Shown piece after piece: positions 21,147 through 31,620 of a stretch of DNA of 64,000 bases. The notes beneath the pieces were generated by a model. That model saw only the letters and a list, made by a program, of their open reading frames with translations. It was not told the DNA's origin and made no database searches. This DNA is from CBDCVN01 sp965223585. Lineage in GTDB: Bacteria; Deinococcota; Deinococci; Deinococcales; Trueperaceae. The position numbers were made by a program, and so were the translations under genes. Numbering within the stretch: position 1 is the stretch's first letter; each line of letters opens with the position of its first letter. The DNA is taken from the NCBI GenBank assembly GCA_965223585.1, contig CBDCWW010000022.1:434001-498000 (forward strand), written 5' to 3'.

Positions 21147-21832
21147 AGCCTTGGGTACGCCAGAAGTGGTGCATTCCCACAGTAGTAGGATCTGATTTTG
21201 TTTGGCGTATGGAAGATATTTTGGACTTGTATGCTGAGGACTACCAGAAAAATCGACCTGTAATATGTTTTGATGAGTTCCCTTATCAACTGATTAGTGA
21301 GGTTCGTAAACCATTGCCAGCAAGAAAAGGTCAACCAGAACGCTATGATTATGAATACCGTAGAGAAGGGACTTGCAATATATTCATATGTTTACAACCA
21401 TTAGCAGGTTGGCGTTATGTGAAGGTTACCAAACGGCGTACAAAACAGGATTTTGCTTATATCATGAAGGATTTAGTGGAAACACACTTTAAGGATGCCG
21501 ACACGATCAGAATAGTCTTTGATAATCTCAACACCCACACTCCAGCATCATTTTATGAAACCTTTAGTGCAGAGGAAGCAAGAGAGCTGACTAGAAAGCT
21601 AGAATTCCATTACACACCAAAACATAGCAGTTGGTTGAATATGGCTGAGGTAGAGATTTCAGTACTAAATGAACAATGTTTAGACAGGCGTTTAGGAAGT
21701 ATGGGACTTCTTAAGAAAGAAATTAATGCATGGCAAAAAGAGCGTAATGCTAGTAAAGCCACTATAGATTGGAGTTTCACTATTAAAACTGCAAGGGACA
21801 AATTAAAGAGGCTTTATCCTCGAATTTCATAA
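21143..21832 (+). CDS. IS630 transposase, second frame (DDE catalytic part)
   Basis: This frame carries the catalytic core: FDEF, then VFDNLNTH, then a glutamate in SSWLNMAEVEIS, the DDE triad of the family, in about 229 residues. It overlaps the first frame by four bases and is in the -1 frame. The TTG shown as start is unlikely to be used; production by frameshift at the A8 run is more likely. Without it the catalytic part would not be translated. Confidence 0.88.
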   Translation: MKPWVRQKWCIPTVVGSDFVWRMEDILDLYAEDYQKNRPVICFDEFPYQLISEVRKPLPARKGQPERYDYEYRREGTCNIFICLQPLAGWRYVKVTKRRTKQDFAYIMKDLVETHFKDADTIRIVFDNLNTHTPASFYETFSAEEARELTRKLEFHYTPKHSSWLNMAEVEISVLNEQCLDRRLGSMGLLKKEINAWQKERNASKATIDWSFTIKTARDKLKRLYPRIS

Positions 21833-23256
21833 TATGAAATCACATATCAAAACTTTTTTGTCGAGATACTAGAAGGAAGAGTATCCCTTTTTGAAATTGC
21901 GAAACATCGTAATCTAGGCTTAAGCACTTTGAAAAGATGGGCTAAAGTCTATCGTGATAAAGGTTTAGCTGGATTAGATAGAAAACCACGTTCTGATAAA
22001 GATGCAAGGCACTCTTTAACCAAAGAACTGGAAGAGCTAATAGAAGCTCTGGTCTTAAGAAGAACCCCAATAACTCTTGCCTCCATTCATCGAAAGATCA
22101 CTGAAATTGCTGAAAAGAAAAAACTTAAAGCACCATCGTACTATGTGGTCCGTGATGTGGTAAAAAACATTGATCCAGCCCTAATTAAATTGGCACAGGA
22201 AGGCACCAAAGCATACGATCAAACACACGAACTGGTATTTCGCAGAGAAGCTAGTGTGCCTAATGAACTTTGGCAAGCTGACCATACACTTTTAGATATC
22301 CTTCTGGTTGATGAAAAAGGTCAGTTGAGAAGACCTTGGTTAACCACAATCATAGATGACTACAGTAGAGCCATTTGCGGATACTATCTATCTTTTGAAA
22401 CTCCTTGTGCCATTAATATAGCCTTGTCTTTGAAGCAGGCAATTTGGAGGAAAAGCAGCCCTAAGTGGCAGGTATGTGGCATTCCCAGCATACTCTATTC
22501 TGACAACGGCAAGGATTTTAAGTCCAAACACATTGAGCAGGTTGCTGCTGATCTAAAAATCCAGCTTAAGCATTCAACTCCAGATAAACCCCGAGGAAAA
22601 GGACGTATAGAAAGATTTTTTCAGACAGTTGACCAGTTATTACTAATGAATCTTCAAGGGTATTCACCACCTAATGCACCTAGTTCAGTAGGAACACTAT
22701 CCCTAGAAGAATTCACATCCCTGTTTGAGAAATTCATTGTAGAGGAATACCATCAAAGGACACACAGTGGCATTGGCATGACTCCCTTGGAAAGGTGGAC
22801 TGGTAATGGTTTTCTTCCACAGCTACCTGAATCCCTAGAGCAACTAGACGTGCTCTTGCTCACGGTTGCTCGTTCCAGAAAGGTTCACCGTGATGGTATC
22901 CATTTTCAGAATTTTCTGTATATTGAGCCAACACTAGCAGCTTATGTAGGTGAGGAAGTTACTATTCGCTATGACCCTAGAGACATAGCTGAGATCAGAA
23001 TTTATTATAAAAGCTCATTTTTATGTCGTGCTGTATGTCAAGAACTTGCTGGTCAAACTATCACTTTAAAAGAGATTATTAAAGCCAGACAGAGGCGTAA
23101 ACGTGAACTCAGAGAAACTATAGAGAAAAGAAAGTCTTTATTAGACACAATATTAGAAGTTCCCCGAGAAAGAACCAACCAAGCTGGCCAACCAAAAAGT
23201 GAAAGTGAAAATAAAACCCAGCCCCCAAGGCACAACCTTAAACTCTATGAAAATGA

Positions 23257-24075
23257 TTGAGACATGTGGCAATGGCTGTATCTGAGTTCCTCATAACAAA
23301 GGAATATCGTAGATTTGAAGAGTTCTGTAATGCCTGTCATCGAGAGAAATATATTGGCATTTGTCATGGTACTCCTGGTGTAGGGAAGACGCTTTCTGCT
23401 AGCTATTACTCCAAACAAGATGGCTTTGAAAAGTTTTTCAATAAGAAAACCTCTGATAAAGACGTTGCTGAGATGAGCAGACAAGTTATATTTTCCCAAT
23501 CCATATTCTACACTACTCCTGTTAGGAACACAGCAAGGCGAATAGAGAGGGATTTAGAAGCTTGTCGATTCGAACTATTTTCTTCTCTTCACAACGGGAA
23601 GAAGAAGGCATCAGGGGAAGAGTCGAGCGCAACGGAAGATCAGGGCATACTTGTAATCATTGATGAAGCGGATCGTTTACAGTTAAAGTCCTTTGAACAA
23701 GTGCGAGCTATATATGATGAAAGAGGTTGGGGCATCATTCTGATTGGGATGCCTGGACTGGAAAAACGTCTGACAAGATATCCTCAATTGTATTCGAGGA
23801 TAGGTTTTGCTCATGAATATCGTCCAATAGGAAAAGAAGAGATGCTATTCATTTTGGAGCATCACTGGAGAAAGCTCGGGCTCGAATTACACAGAAAGGA
23901 TTTTTCTGATACAGAAGCTGTAGCAGCCATAATTAGAATCACAAACGGGAATTTCAGGCTTGTCCATCGCCTTTTCAGTCAGATAAAACGCATCATGAAT
24001 GTCAATAAGCTGAGTAGCATAACTAAAGAAGTTGTTGAAGCTGCTAAAGATTGTTTAGTGATTGGCAATGTATAG
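23257..24075 (+). CDS. AAA ATPase, transposition regulator of the Tn552-like element
   Basis: The 272-residue protein has Walker A GTPGVGKT and Walker B VIIDEADRL and resembles the MuB/TniB/TnsC group, which choose targets for the DDE transposase. The size matches the ATP-binding protein of Tn552. It overlaps the stop of the transposase gene by four bases. Possible starts are TTG 23257, GTG 23266 and ATG 23272. The right transposon end lies 75 bases after the stop. A TniQ or TnsA homologue is not present. Confidence 0.88.
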   Translation: MRHVAMAVSEFLITKEYRRFEEFCNACHREKYIGICHGTPGVGKTLSASYYSKQDGFEKFFNKKTSDKDVAEMSRQVIFSQSIFYTTPVRNTARRIERDLEACRFELFSSLHNGKKKASGEESSATEDQGILVIIDEADRLQLKSFEQVRAIYDERGWGIILIGMPGLEKRLTRYPQLYSRIGFAHEYRPIGKEEMLFILEHHWRKLGLELHRKDFSDTEAVAAIIRITNGNFRLVHRLFSQIKRIMNVNKLSSITKEVVEAAKDCLVIGNV

Positions 24076-24144
24076 ATAGGCTCATTTATCGCGCAAAATA
24101 TAGGCCCATTTATCGCACAAAAATAGGCTCATTTATCAGACAAA

Positions 24145-25368
24145 GTGACAGAGAATAACAGCAACTTTGGGTATATTGGGGATAATATCGAGCAACACTT
24201 TACTAACCCTCAAATTCTCACAGCACAAAACAAAAAGCTAAATGATTTATATGAAAGCTACAATAAGCTTCTAGAAATAATCAAAAGACAAGACCCTGAA
24301 TATGCCTCCCTTATCACTATTGATCCTTTAGGAATTGAAGAAGTACAAGAACACCTCAAAGAGGATCAAACACTAATTTCTTACTTTCTAACCAATGAAA
24401 AAAGCTATGCCTTTGTAGTCTCAAAAAGTAATCTTGAGGTTGTTGAGCTAACAATTGATCTGCCACGGCTTGATCAAAATTTAGAGAATATCCTACCTAA
24501 ACTCAGACAAATCACAGCTGAGACTTCCTATAAAGAAGATCTAGCAATATTTTACAATTTGCTTCTCCGTCCAATTACTGAAGCAAACTTACTGAACACC
24601 AAAGAACTAATTATTGTACCTCATGGTAAATTACATTTTGTTCCCTTTACTGCTTTATGGGATGGTGAGCAATACTTAGGTGAGAACTATGAAGTCACCT
24701 ACCTACCTAGTGCTAGTGTGCTTCGCTTCTTAAACGATAAACAAAAAGACAACCCAAATCAACAAAAACTGCTCAGCATGGCGTTTAACAGAGCAGAAAA
24801 TCAACCATTGCTTTCTCATGCAAATAACGAAGCAGAAGATATAGCAAACCTTTATAGAACTGTTGCCTTCAAAGGTATTAGTAGTGGCACAGAAGAAAAC
24901 TTCCGTAGTGAAGCAGAAGGTAAAGACATCATTCATGTGGCAGCCCATAGCATCCTAAACGATGAATTCCCTTTGAGAACCCAAATAGCACTGGCTCCTA
25001 GTGGAGAAACCAGTGAGACAGATGGCTTTGTAACAGTTCAAGATGTCTACAGCATAGATTTGAGTGCAGCTAACTTAGTAGTACTAAGTGCTTGTGACAC
25101 AGCCAAAGGAGAGTTAAGTGATGGTGATGACTTGGTGGGTTTAACTAGGGCATTTATTTATGCAGGAACTCCTAATATAGTTGCTACCTTATGGAAAGTA
25201 CAAGATGAATCAGCCAAAATCTTAATGACAGATTTCCACCAAAACATCAAAGAGGGAATGGATTATGCAGAGGCGCTCAGGGAAGCTCAAGCTGACTTAC
25301 GTGCGAATCCAGAGTATGCTCATCCCTATCACTGGGCTCCTTTTGTATTGGCTGGAAGTGGTTATTAG
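24145..25368 (+). pseudogene. CHAT-domain protease gene, 5' part lost at the transposon end
   Basis: The 407-residue frame is the C-terminal CHAT caspase-like domain, with the catalytic histidine in IIHVAAHS and cysteine in VVLSACDTAKG. It lacks the signal peptide and TPR repeats of its neighbour at 26523. Homology with that neighbour starts right at the transposon border at 24151. The apparent GTG start at 24145 lies inside the inverted repeat of the transposon. I read it as a truncated paralogue of the 26523 gene. Confidence 0.85.
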
Positions 25369-25426
25369 GCAACCTGAGCTGTAATTTTTGTGATGATGAT
25401 GTTGGACTATGATTTCGTTTATTTCG

Positions 25427-25444
25427 TATAATAGATTTACTATG
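25427..25444 (+). promoter_or_regulatory. -10 box and near-leaderless start of the HTH/PIN pair
   Basis: TATAAT at 25427-25432 lies 9 bases before the ATG at 25442, with TTGGAC at 25402-25407 upstream (19-base spacing). Transcription would begin only a few bases before the start codon. This favours ATG 25442 over the upstream in-frame ATG at 25409, which would lie before the transcription start. Confidence 0.45.
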
Positions 25445-25912
25445 GAGAATAAGTCACAAGTAATTTTTCAGCCAGCTCTACCTAACCACAAACAAATGGT
25501 TATAGCCAAAGAGTCAAGTCAATTGCTAGCAGAGCATCTAAATAATCATCAGGATGCTGTAGTAGTAATGACTTTAGAGGGTAATGAGGAAAAGAGCATC
25601 TTGAAAGTCCCTACTCAAGTACTTGGACTACTACGAGATATTTTAATCCAAATAGCTAAAGGACAAGAAGTTACTCTTTTGCCACAGCATGCCGAACTGA
25701 GTACACAACAAGCTGCAGATATCCTTCATGTTTCACGTCCATTTTTTGTTCAATTACTTGAAAGGAATGAACTCCCCTATCACAAAGTTGGAACACATAG
25801 GCGTGTATATCTAGATGATGTACTGGCCTATAAAGCCAACATTGATGCTAAAAGACAGCAAGTCTTACAAGAACTTGCTGAACAGGCTCAAGAGTTAGAC
25901 ATGGGTTACTAA
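25442..25912 (+). CDS. HTH (excisionase-type) antitoxin partner of a PIN toxin
   Basis: The 156-residue protein has a C-terminal helix-turn-helix of the excisionase/MerR type (LSTQQAADILHVSRPFFVQLLERNELPYHKVGTHRRVYLDDV; shown here only as the region near residues 85-130). The N-terminal half has no recognised motif and may bind the toxin. The stop is followed directly by the GTG start of the PIN gene. Pairs of this exact type (HTH plus PIN protein) are common in bacterial genomes. Confidence 0.85.
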   Translation: MENKSQVIFQPALPNHKQMVIAKESSQLLAEHLNNHQDAVVVMTLEGNEEKSILKVPTQVLGLLRDILIQIAKGQEVTLLPQHAELSTQQAADILHVSRPFFVQLLERNELPYHKVGTHRRVYLDDVLAYKANIDAKRQQVLQELAEQAQELDMGY

Positions 25913-26479
25913 GTGCCCTTAACTGTGTTGCTCGATGCCTGTGTTCTTTATCCAGCACCTTTGCGTGATTTCCTTATGCATTTAGCTGTGTTGGATGTTT
26001 TTAAAGCCAGATGGACAAACCAAATACATGATGAATGGACACGGAATGTTTTAAAGAAACGTCCAGACTTAACAGCAGAGCAGTTGCAAAGGACGTGCCA
26101 ACTTATGAATATGCATGTGAGAGATTGCTTAGTAACAGGTTATGAAGAACTTATTCCTAATTTAGTCTTGCCTGATGATGATGATAGGCACGTTTTAGCA
26201 GCAGCTATTGTGGCTCGAGCCCACATAATAATCACCTTTAATCTAAAAGATTTCCCTACTGCAGCTTTAAAACCTTATGGCATAACAGCACAACATCCTG
26301 ATGATTTGATGGTTGATTTGCTCCATCAGAATGAAAGTTTAGTGGTCCAAGCATTAAAAAACCAACGTGCAACCTTGAAGAATCCAGCCAAAAGTGCGGA
26401 GGAATTGTTGGGGGTGCTCGAGGCACAAGGACTTAAAATGAGTGTAGATCAGCTGTGGAAGTTTAAGGGGCTGATTTGA
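25913..26479 (+). CDS. PIN-domain ribonuclease, toxin of the HTH/PIN pair
   Basis: The 188-residue protein starts with the PIN strand and first acidic residue (VLLDACVLYP). It has a central acidic cluster (PDDDDRHVLAAAI) and a further conserved asparagine (TFNLKDFP), which is the metal-site layout of PIN nucleases. The start is GTG on the base after the antitoxin stop. It lies between two CHAT paralogues on the same strand. Confidence 0.87.
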   Translation: MPLTVLLDACVLYPAPLRDFLMHLAVLDVFKARWTNQIHDEWTRNVLKKRPDLTAEQLQRTCQLMNMHVRDCLVTGYEELIPNLVLPDDDDRHVLAAAIVARAHIIITFNLKDFPTAALKPYGITAQHPDDLMVDLLHQNESLVVQALKNQRATLKNPAKSAEELLGVLEAQGLKMSVDQLWKFKGLI

Positions 26480-29400
26480 TATGCCAGCACTTACAATCAG
26501 AATTCTAGAGGAGTTATAAATTGTGAAAAGGGTAGCTATAGTAGTTATGTTTTGTGCTTGTCTGTTTGCGACAAGTACTTTTGCCCAAGAGCAGATTTAC
26601 AAAGGCATACTTGCTGAAGGTGACACAATTAATAAGAAAGACAAATACGAAGATAGTTATACAATAGAGGTGCCTGCAGGGCAACTTTTAATAGCTAATT
26701 TTTCTTCTAAGGATTTTGATCCCTATCTGACAGTCATTACTCCAATGGGCAAAGAGGTAACTAGTGATGATTTTTTGCTGTTGAGTCGCTCGCAGGTAGA
26801 ATTGATTAGTGAAGAAAGTGCTGAATACAAAGTACTAGTAACTTCTACGAGCTTGTCTGGTACTTACAAGTTAAAATTAAAAATTCAAAAAGGGAAACCC
26901 TCAAAGGAGTTTTTACTGAACCAAAAAGCAGAACAGTTACTAAATCAATCCCTCACTCATATTTCTCAAGATGAATTTGGATTAGCTTTGACGGCTCTAA
27001 ATAAGACGCTTAGTATACAGCGAAAATTAGGCTATCATTTCTATGAGGCTATTTTTCTATATTATAAAGGTCAAATTTATCAGGCACAGGATGAATATGA
27101 AATTGCCTTACAACATTTTGAAGCCTTTTTGCAGATAATTTATCAAGAGGACAACTTACGCACAAAGGGTTGGGAGCAACGTGTAATTCTTAGCATTGCA
27201 TTGATTTATTTAAATCAACAAGAAGACCTTGCTCTGAAAAATTCTCAAAAATCTCTTACTCTAGCTAAAGAATTAGGATATGAGGAAAATACTATAGAAT
27301 CAATTGACAATATAGCTGACATCCTTTGGCTACAAGGAATAAGCTATTGGCAAAATTATCAGTATGAACAGGCGTTGACCGCTAATGATAAAGCGTTAAT
27401 ACTTTACCAGCAAATTAATGCTAAGGGTAATGAGGGAGTAGCGTTCTTGTTAGAAGGAAGGATTTATTCTGACTTGGGGAAATTAGATTTAGAATTACAA
27501 AGCTACAAACAAGCTTTGAAGGCTTTCCGAGGTATAAAAGATAGGGCAGGTGAGGAAGGTGCTCTCAATAGTATTGCTTCAGTTTATTATGAGCTAGGCC
27601 AATTAGATGAAGCTCTAGGAACCTATCAGCAACTCCTAGAAATTAAGCGCGAAGTACAAGATAGAGCTGGTGAAGGTAGTACTCTTAACAATATTGCTAT
27701 AGTTTATAGACTTAAAGGCCAACTAGATAAGGCTCTGGAGAACTATCAGCAAGCCTTAGAAATCAATCGTGAAGTACAGGATAAAGTTGGTGAGGGCACT
27801 TCTCTTAATGGTATTGCTTTGGTTTACGATACCAAAGGCCAACTAGATAGGGCCTTGGAAACCTACCAGCAAGCCCTAGAAATTAGGCGTGAGGTACGAG
27901 ATAGAGAAGGCGAGGGTATTACCCTTAACAATATCGCGGCGGCTTATGAGACCAAGGGCCAGTTAGATAAAGCCCTAGAAAACCTTCATCAAGCCTTAGA
28001 AATTATGCGTGAGGTACAAGATAGAGAAGGTGAGGGAACTACTCTCAATAATATTGCTATGGTTTATAAGGATAAAGGTCAATTAAGTAAAGCCCTAGAA
28101 ACTTACCAGCTAGCTTTAGGAATTATGCGTGAGGTACAAGATAGAGCTCATGAGGGATTTACTCTTAGCAATATTGCTGAGGTTTATTACTATCAAGGCC
28201 AGATAGATAGATCTCTAGCAACCTATCAGCAAGCTCTAGAAATTAGTCGTGAGGTACAAAATAGAGAAGGTGAGGGTATTGCTCTTAATGGCATCGCTTT
28301 GATTTATGAGACCAAGGGCCAATTAGATAAGGCCCTAGAAACTAATCAACAGGCTTTAGAAATTAGGCGTGAGATACAAGATAGAGCTGGTGAGGGTACT
28401 ACTCTTAACAACGTCGCTGTGGTTTACAAAACCAAAGGCCAATTAGATAAAGCTTTAGAAAACTTTCAGTTAGCTTTAGAAATTATGCGTGAGGTAAAAA
28501 ATAGAGGTAATGAGGGATCTGCTCTTAACAATATTGCTGGGATTTACGATAGTCGAGGTCAACTAGATAAGGCCTTAGAAACTTATCAGCAAGCTTTAGA
28601 AATTAATCGTGAGGTACAGGATAGAGTTGGGGAGAGTACTACTCTTAGCAATATCGCTGGGATTTATCAAACTCGAGACCAATTAGGCAAAGCTCTAGAG
28701 GCTTACCAACTAGCTTTAGAAATTATGCGTGATATAAAATATAGAGAAGGTGAGGGCGCTGTTCTTAGTAATATTGCCTTAATTTATCACACTAGAGGTA
28801 AATTAGATGAAGCCTTGGAAACTCTCGAACAAGCCTTAATAATTAGTCGTGAGGTACAGAATAAATCTGGTGAGGGAGCTACTCTTCACAATATAGCTGC
28901 AATTTATGAGACTCGAGGCCAATTAGATAAGGCTCTAGAAACCCTTCAGCAAGCTTTGGAGATTCACCATCAGGCGCAAAATAGAGTAATGGAAGGAACC
29001 ACTCTTAACAGCATCGCTGGAATTTACAAAGATCGAGATCAATTAGATAAAACTTTAGAAACCCTTCAGCAAACTTTAAAAATTACTAATGAGGTACAGG
29101 ACAATATTAATAAAGTTATGATATTAAGCAATATAGGTTTTACTCATAAGGAAAATAGTCAACCCGAATTAGCTCTACAAAATTATCAAGAAGCCATCTT
29201 TGCCCTAGAGAAAGTACGCTCCCAACAAATTACTGAAGATACTAAATCTGTATTGGTTAACCAGAATGTTGATCTTTACCATCAAGCCATCCAACTAGCT
29301 ATAGAACTTGATAAAAAAACTCTAGCTTTTTTCACCTCAGAACAAGCTAAAAGCCGTGACTTTTTAGACCAACTAGGCAACACTTTACCCAATATTTTGC

Positions 29401-30198
29401 AAAATGCAAATCCAGAATTAGTGGCTGAGCTTGAAGAAGTCAATCAGCAACTCAATAATTTAGAGAATCTTAGAAGGCAAACCAACAGTCTATTTGAATT
29501 TAGTGGAAATATCACTGAACAAGCCTCCATTGATCCAAAAGTCTACACTCAACAAATCAAAGAGCTAAACGAACGCTACAACCAACTTGTAGAAGAAATT
29601 AAAAGGCAAGATCCAGAATACGCTTCCCTCATCACTGTTTATCCTTTAGAACTAGAAGAGGTACAAGATTTTCTCAAAAGTGACCAAACCTTAATTTCAT
29701 ACTTCCTAACAGATGAAAAAAGTTTTGCCTTTATAGTTTCAAGAAGTAGCCTTGAAGTTGTTGAATTTACTATTGAAGCAACATTACTTGAAAACACCTT
29801 ACAAGCGCTTTTAGCGAGTAAAGCCAATGCCAACAATGCTTCCAGCAGCCAACAACACTTAATTGATCTTTATAACATGTTAGTTCTCCCGATAGAAGCA
29901 AGAAACTTGTTAACCACTAAAGAGCTAATCATTGTTCCTCACGGTAGTTTACACTTTGTTCCTTTTGCGGCTCTTTGGGATGGTGAGCAATACTTAGGTG
30001 AAAACTATCAAATTACTTATTTACCTAGTGCTAGTGTGTTACGTTTCCTAGAAGAAAAACAAAATAATAATCCTAACCAACAAGAATTACTCAGCATGGC
30101 CTACCCTGCTGCTGACAACTTACCCCTTCTTGGCCATGCTAAAGAAGAATCAGAATCTATAGCAAAACTATATGAAACTACTGCTCTTACGGGTATTG

Positions 30199-30995
30199 GG
30201 TGATGCTTTATAAGTAGTGATGAATGGACATATACTTTTCAGGATGCACAAGGAGAAAATATGATTTGTCCAAAATGTGGTTCTGAGAACACTGTGAAAA
30301 ATGGTCACACCCATAATAAAAAGCAAAAATTCGCTTGTAAGGATTGTGGTAGACAATTTGTTGAAGACCCTACTAATAAAACCATATCAGATGAAACGAA
30401 AGCTCTCATTGATAAATTGTTACTGGAGAGAATATCCTTAGCTGGTATTAGTCGTGCTACAGGAGTTTCTCTTAGTTGGTTATACAATTATGTCAAAAAG
30501 AAGTACGCTAAAACCTCCCGTAAACTCAAGGTTGTGAAGAAGAAAAAGGGGAAGTTAATGGTGCAAATGGATGAATTGTGGTCATTTGTTAATAATAAGG
30601 GCAATAAACAATGGGTTTGGGTTGCTATTGACACAGACACTCGTGAGGTAATTGGTCTCTATATTGGAGATAGAAGCCGTAAAAGTGCTCAAGCTCTATG
30701 GGGTTCTCTACCACCAGTTTATAGACAATGCGCTGTGTGTTACACAGATTTCTGGGAATCTTATGAAGGTGTCATTCCATCTAAACGTCATCGTGCTGTT
30801 GGTAAAGAAAGTGGTCAAACTAATTATATTGAGCGCCTCAACTGCACTTTAAGGCAGCGAATATCTCGCCTAGTTAGGAAAGCTTTATCCTTTTCCAAGA
30901 ACTTAGAAAATCATATTGGAGCTATTTGGTATTTTATTCATCATTACAATAAAAGTTTATTCATTTAAGATCATCACTACTTCTACAGGATTACC
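30199..30995. mobile_element. IS1-family insertion sequence
   Basis: The left end GGTGATGCT and right end (inverted GGTAATCCT) share AAGTAGTGATGA further in. They are flanked by the 9-bp duplication CGGGTATTG at 30190-30198 and 30996-31004. Nine bases is typical of IS1. The 797-bp element carries one transposase frame, so it is of the single-frame type rather than the InsA/InsB type. Confidence 0.95.
30261..30968 (+). CDS. IS1-family transposase
   Basis: The 235-residue protein begins with a zinc-finger (CPKCGSE then CKDCGRQF), then a helix-turn-helix (SLAGISRATGVSLSWLYNYV region). The catalytic part has DELWSFV, VAIDTDT and a glutamate in YIERLNCTLRQR. No frameshift is needed. It appears intact, so the insertion may be recent. 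Confidence 0.95.
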   Translation: MICPKCGSENTVKNGHTHNKKQKFACKDCGRQFVEDPTNKTISDETKALIDKLLLERISLAGISRATGVSLSWLYNYVKKKYAKTSRKLKVVKKKKGKLMVQMDELWSFVNNKGNKQWVWVAIDTDTREVIGLYIGDRSRKSAQALWGSLPPVYRQCAVCYTDFWESYEGVIPSKRHRAVGKESGQTNYIERLNCTLRQRISRLVRKALSFSKNLENHIGAIWYFIHHYNKSLFI

Positions 30996-31620
30996 CGGGT
31001 ATTGTAAGTGGCACAGAAGAAAACTTCTATAGAGAAGTAAAGGACAAAGATATCATTCATATAGCAGCCCACAGCATCTTAAACGATGAATCTCCACTAA
31101 GAACCCAAATAGCTCTAGCTCCTAGTGGTGAAAATGATGGTTTTATAACTGTACAAGAGGTTTATGGCATTGATTTGAGTGCGGCAAACCTAGTAGTGCT
31201 AAGTGCTTGTGACACAGCTAAAGGGAAACTAAGTGATGGTGATGATCTCATAGGTTTGACTAGGGCATTTATCTATGCAGGTACACCTAACATAGTTGCC
31301 ACTCTGTGGAAAGTAAACGATGAGTCCACTAAAATTTTAATGACAGACTTTCACCAAAATATAAAAGAAGGTATGAATTATGCAGAGGCTCTGCAAGCAG
31401 CTCAAGCTGACTTACGAGCAAATCCTATGTATGCTCATCCTTACTACTGGGCTCCTTTTGTGTTAGCTGGGAGTGGGTATTAAAATATAAATAACTATAA
31501 AGATTTCTTCTCAGAGAGTGTTTTCAGAGAGGTGGCTAGTACTATGTTAGAGAGTGCTTAGGTAAGATTTGGAGGAGTAGAGGTTTTTATTTTCATCTAT
31601 TTTTGGGTATAGAATTAGTG

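Larger units (their letters stand above)
20648..21866. mobile_element. IS630-family insertion sequence
   Basis: The element has inverted ends of about 24 bases: TCGACAAAAAAGTTTTGATA near 20650 and its complement near 21864, with mismatches in the outermost two bases. It is flanked by TA (20646-20647 and 21867-21868), the target duplication of this family. It contains the two overlapping transposase frames. It sits inside the transposase gene of a larger transposon. Confidence 0.95.
20585..23260 (+). pseudogene. Tn552-like DDE transposase gene, split by IS630
   Basis: Removing 20648-21866 plus one copy of the TA duplication rejoins codon 21 (GTA) to CTA at 21869 in frame. This gives an ATG at 20585 and a 484-residue protein, close to the size known for the Tn552 transposase. 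The left part encodes MSKQQTESALERYK. The right part has a helix-turn-helix, then an rve catalytic core (WQADHT, then SDNGKDF, then a glutamate in GRIERFF). The intact right part can be read from a TTG at 21929 as 443 residues and might still be made. Insertion at codon 21 removes only the extreme N-terminus. Confidence 0.9.
19788..24150. mobile_element. Tn552-like transposon, itself interrupted by IS630
   Basis: The ends are inverted: TGTCACTTTG at 19788 and CAAAGTGACA finishing at 24150. Each end carries repeated GATAAATGRGCC-type sites (19801, 19825; 24079, 24103, 24126 inverted), as expected of transposase-binding sites. Content is a serine resolvase, a DDE transposase of the rve type (disrupted) and an AAA ATPase, the gene set of Tn552. 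There is no matching target duplication: the left flank is a CRISPR spacer and the right flank is the middle of a CHAT gene. This points to recombination between two copies rather than one simple insertion. Confidence 0.85.
26523..31483 (+). pseudogene. Secreted TPR-CHAT protein gene, interrupted by IS1
   Basis: Removing IS1 (30199-30995) and one 9-bp duplication restores a 1384-residue frame. It starts with GTG 26523 after GAGGAG. It has a signal peptide (cleavage likely after TFA), a beta-rich domain like bacterial pre-peptidase domains, then about 15 TPR units of 40 residues with the motif GQLDKALETYQQALEI, and a C-terminal CHAT domain (IIHIAAHS and VVLSACDTAKG). The DNA of the TPR part is a 120-bp tandem repeat (about 27540-29100). 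The present frame stops at 30203, before the catalytic residues, so the protease is inactive. The C-terminal part could be read from 31175 but lacks the catalytic histidine. Confidence 0.92.

Noticed and set aside
19783..24156. A 5-bp target duplication of the Tn552-like element
   Set aside because: The flanks share at most a GAGA-like motif that is not at matching distance from the ends.
24145..25368. An intact stand-alone CHAT protease
   Set aside because: Its start codon lies in the transposon inverted repeat, and homology with the TPR-CHAT neighbour begins exactly at the transposon border.
31175..31483. A separate 102-residue gene
   Set aside because: It is the 3' end of the IS1-interrupted TPR-CHAT gene.
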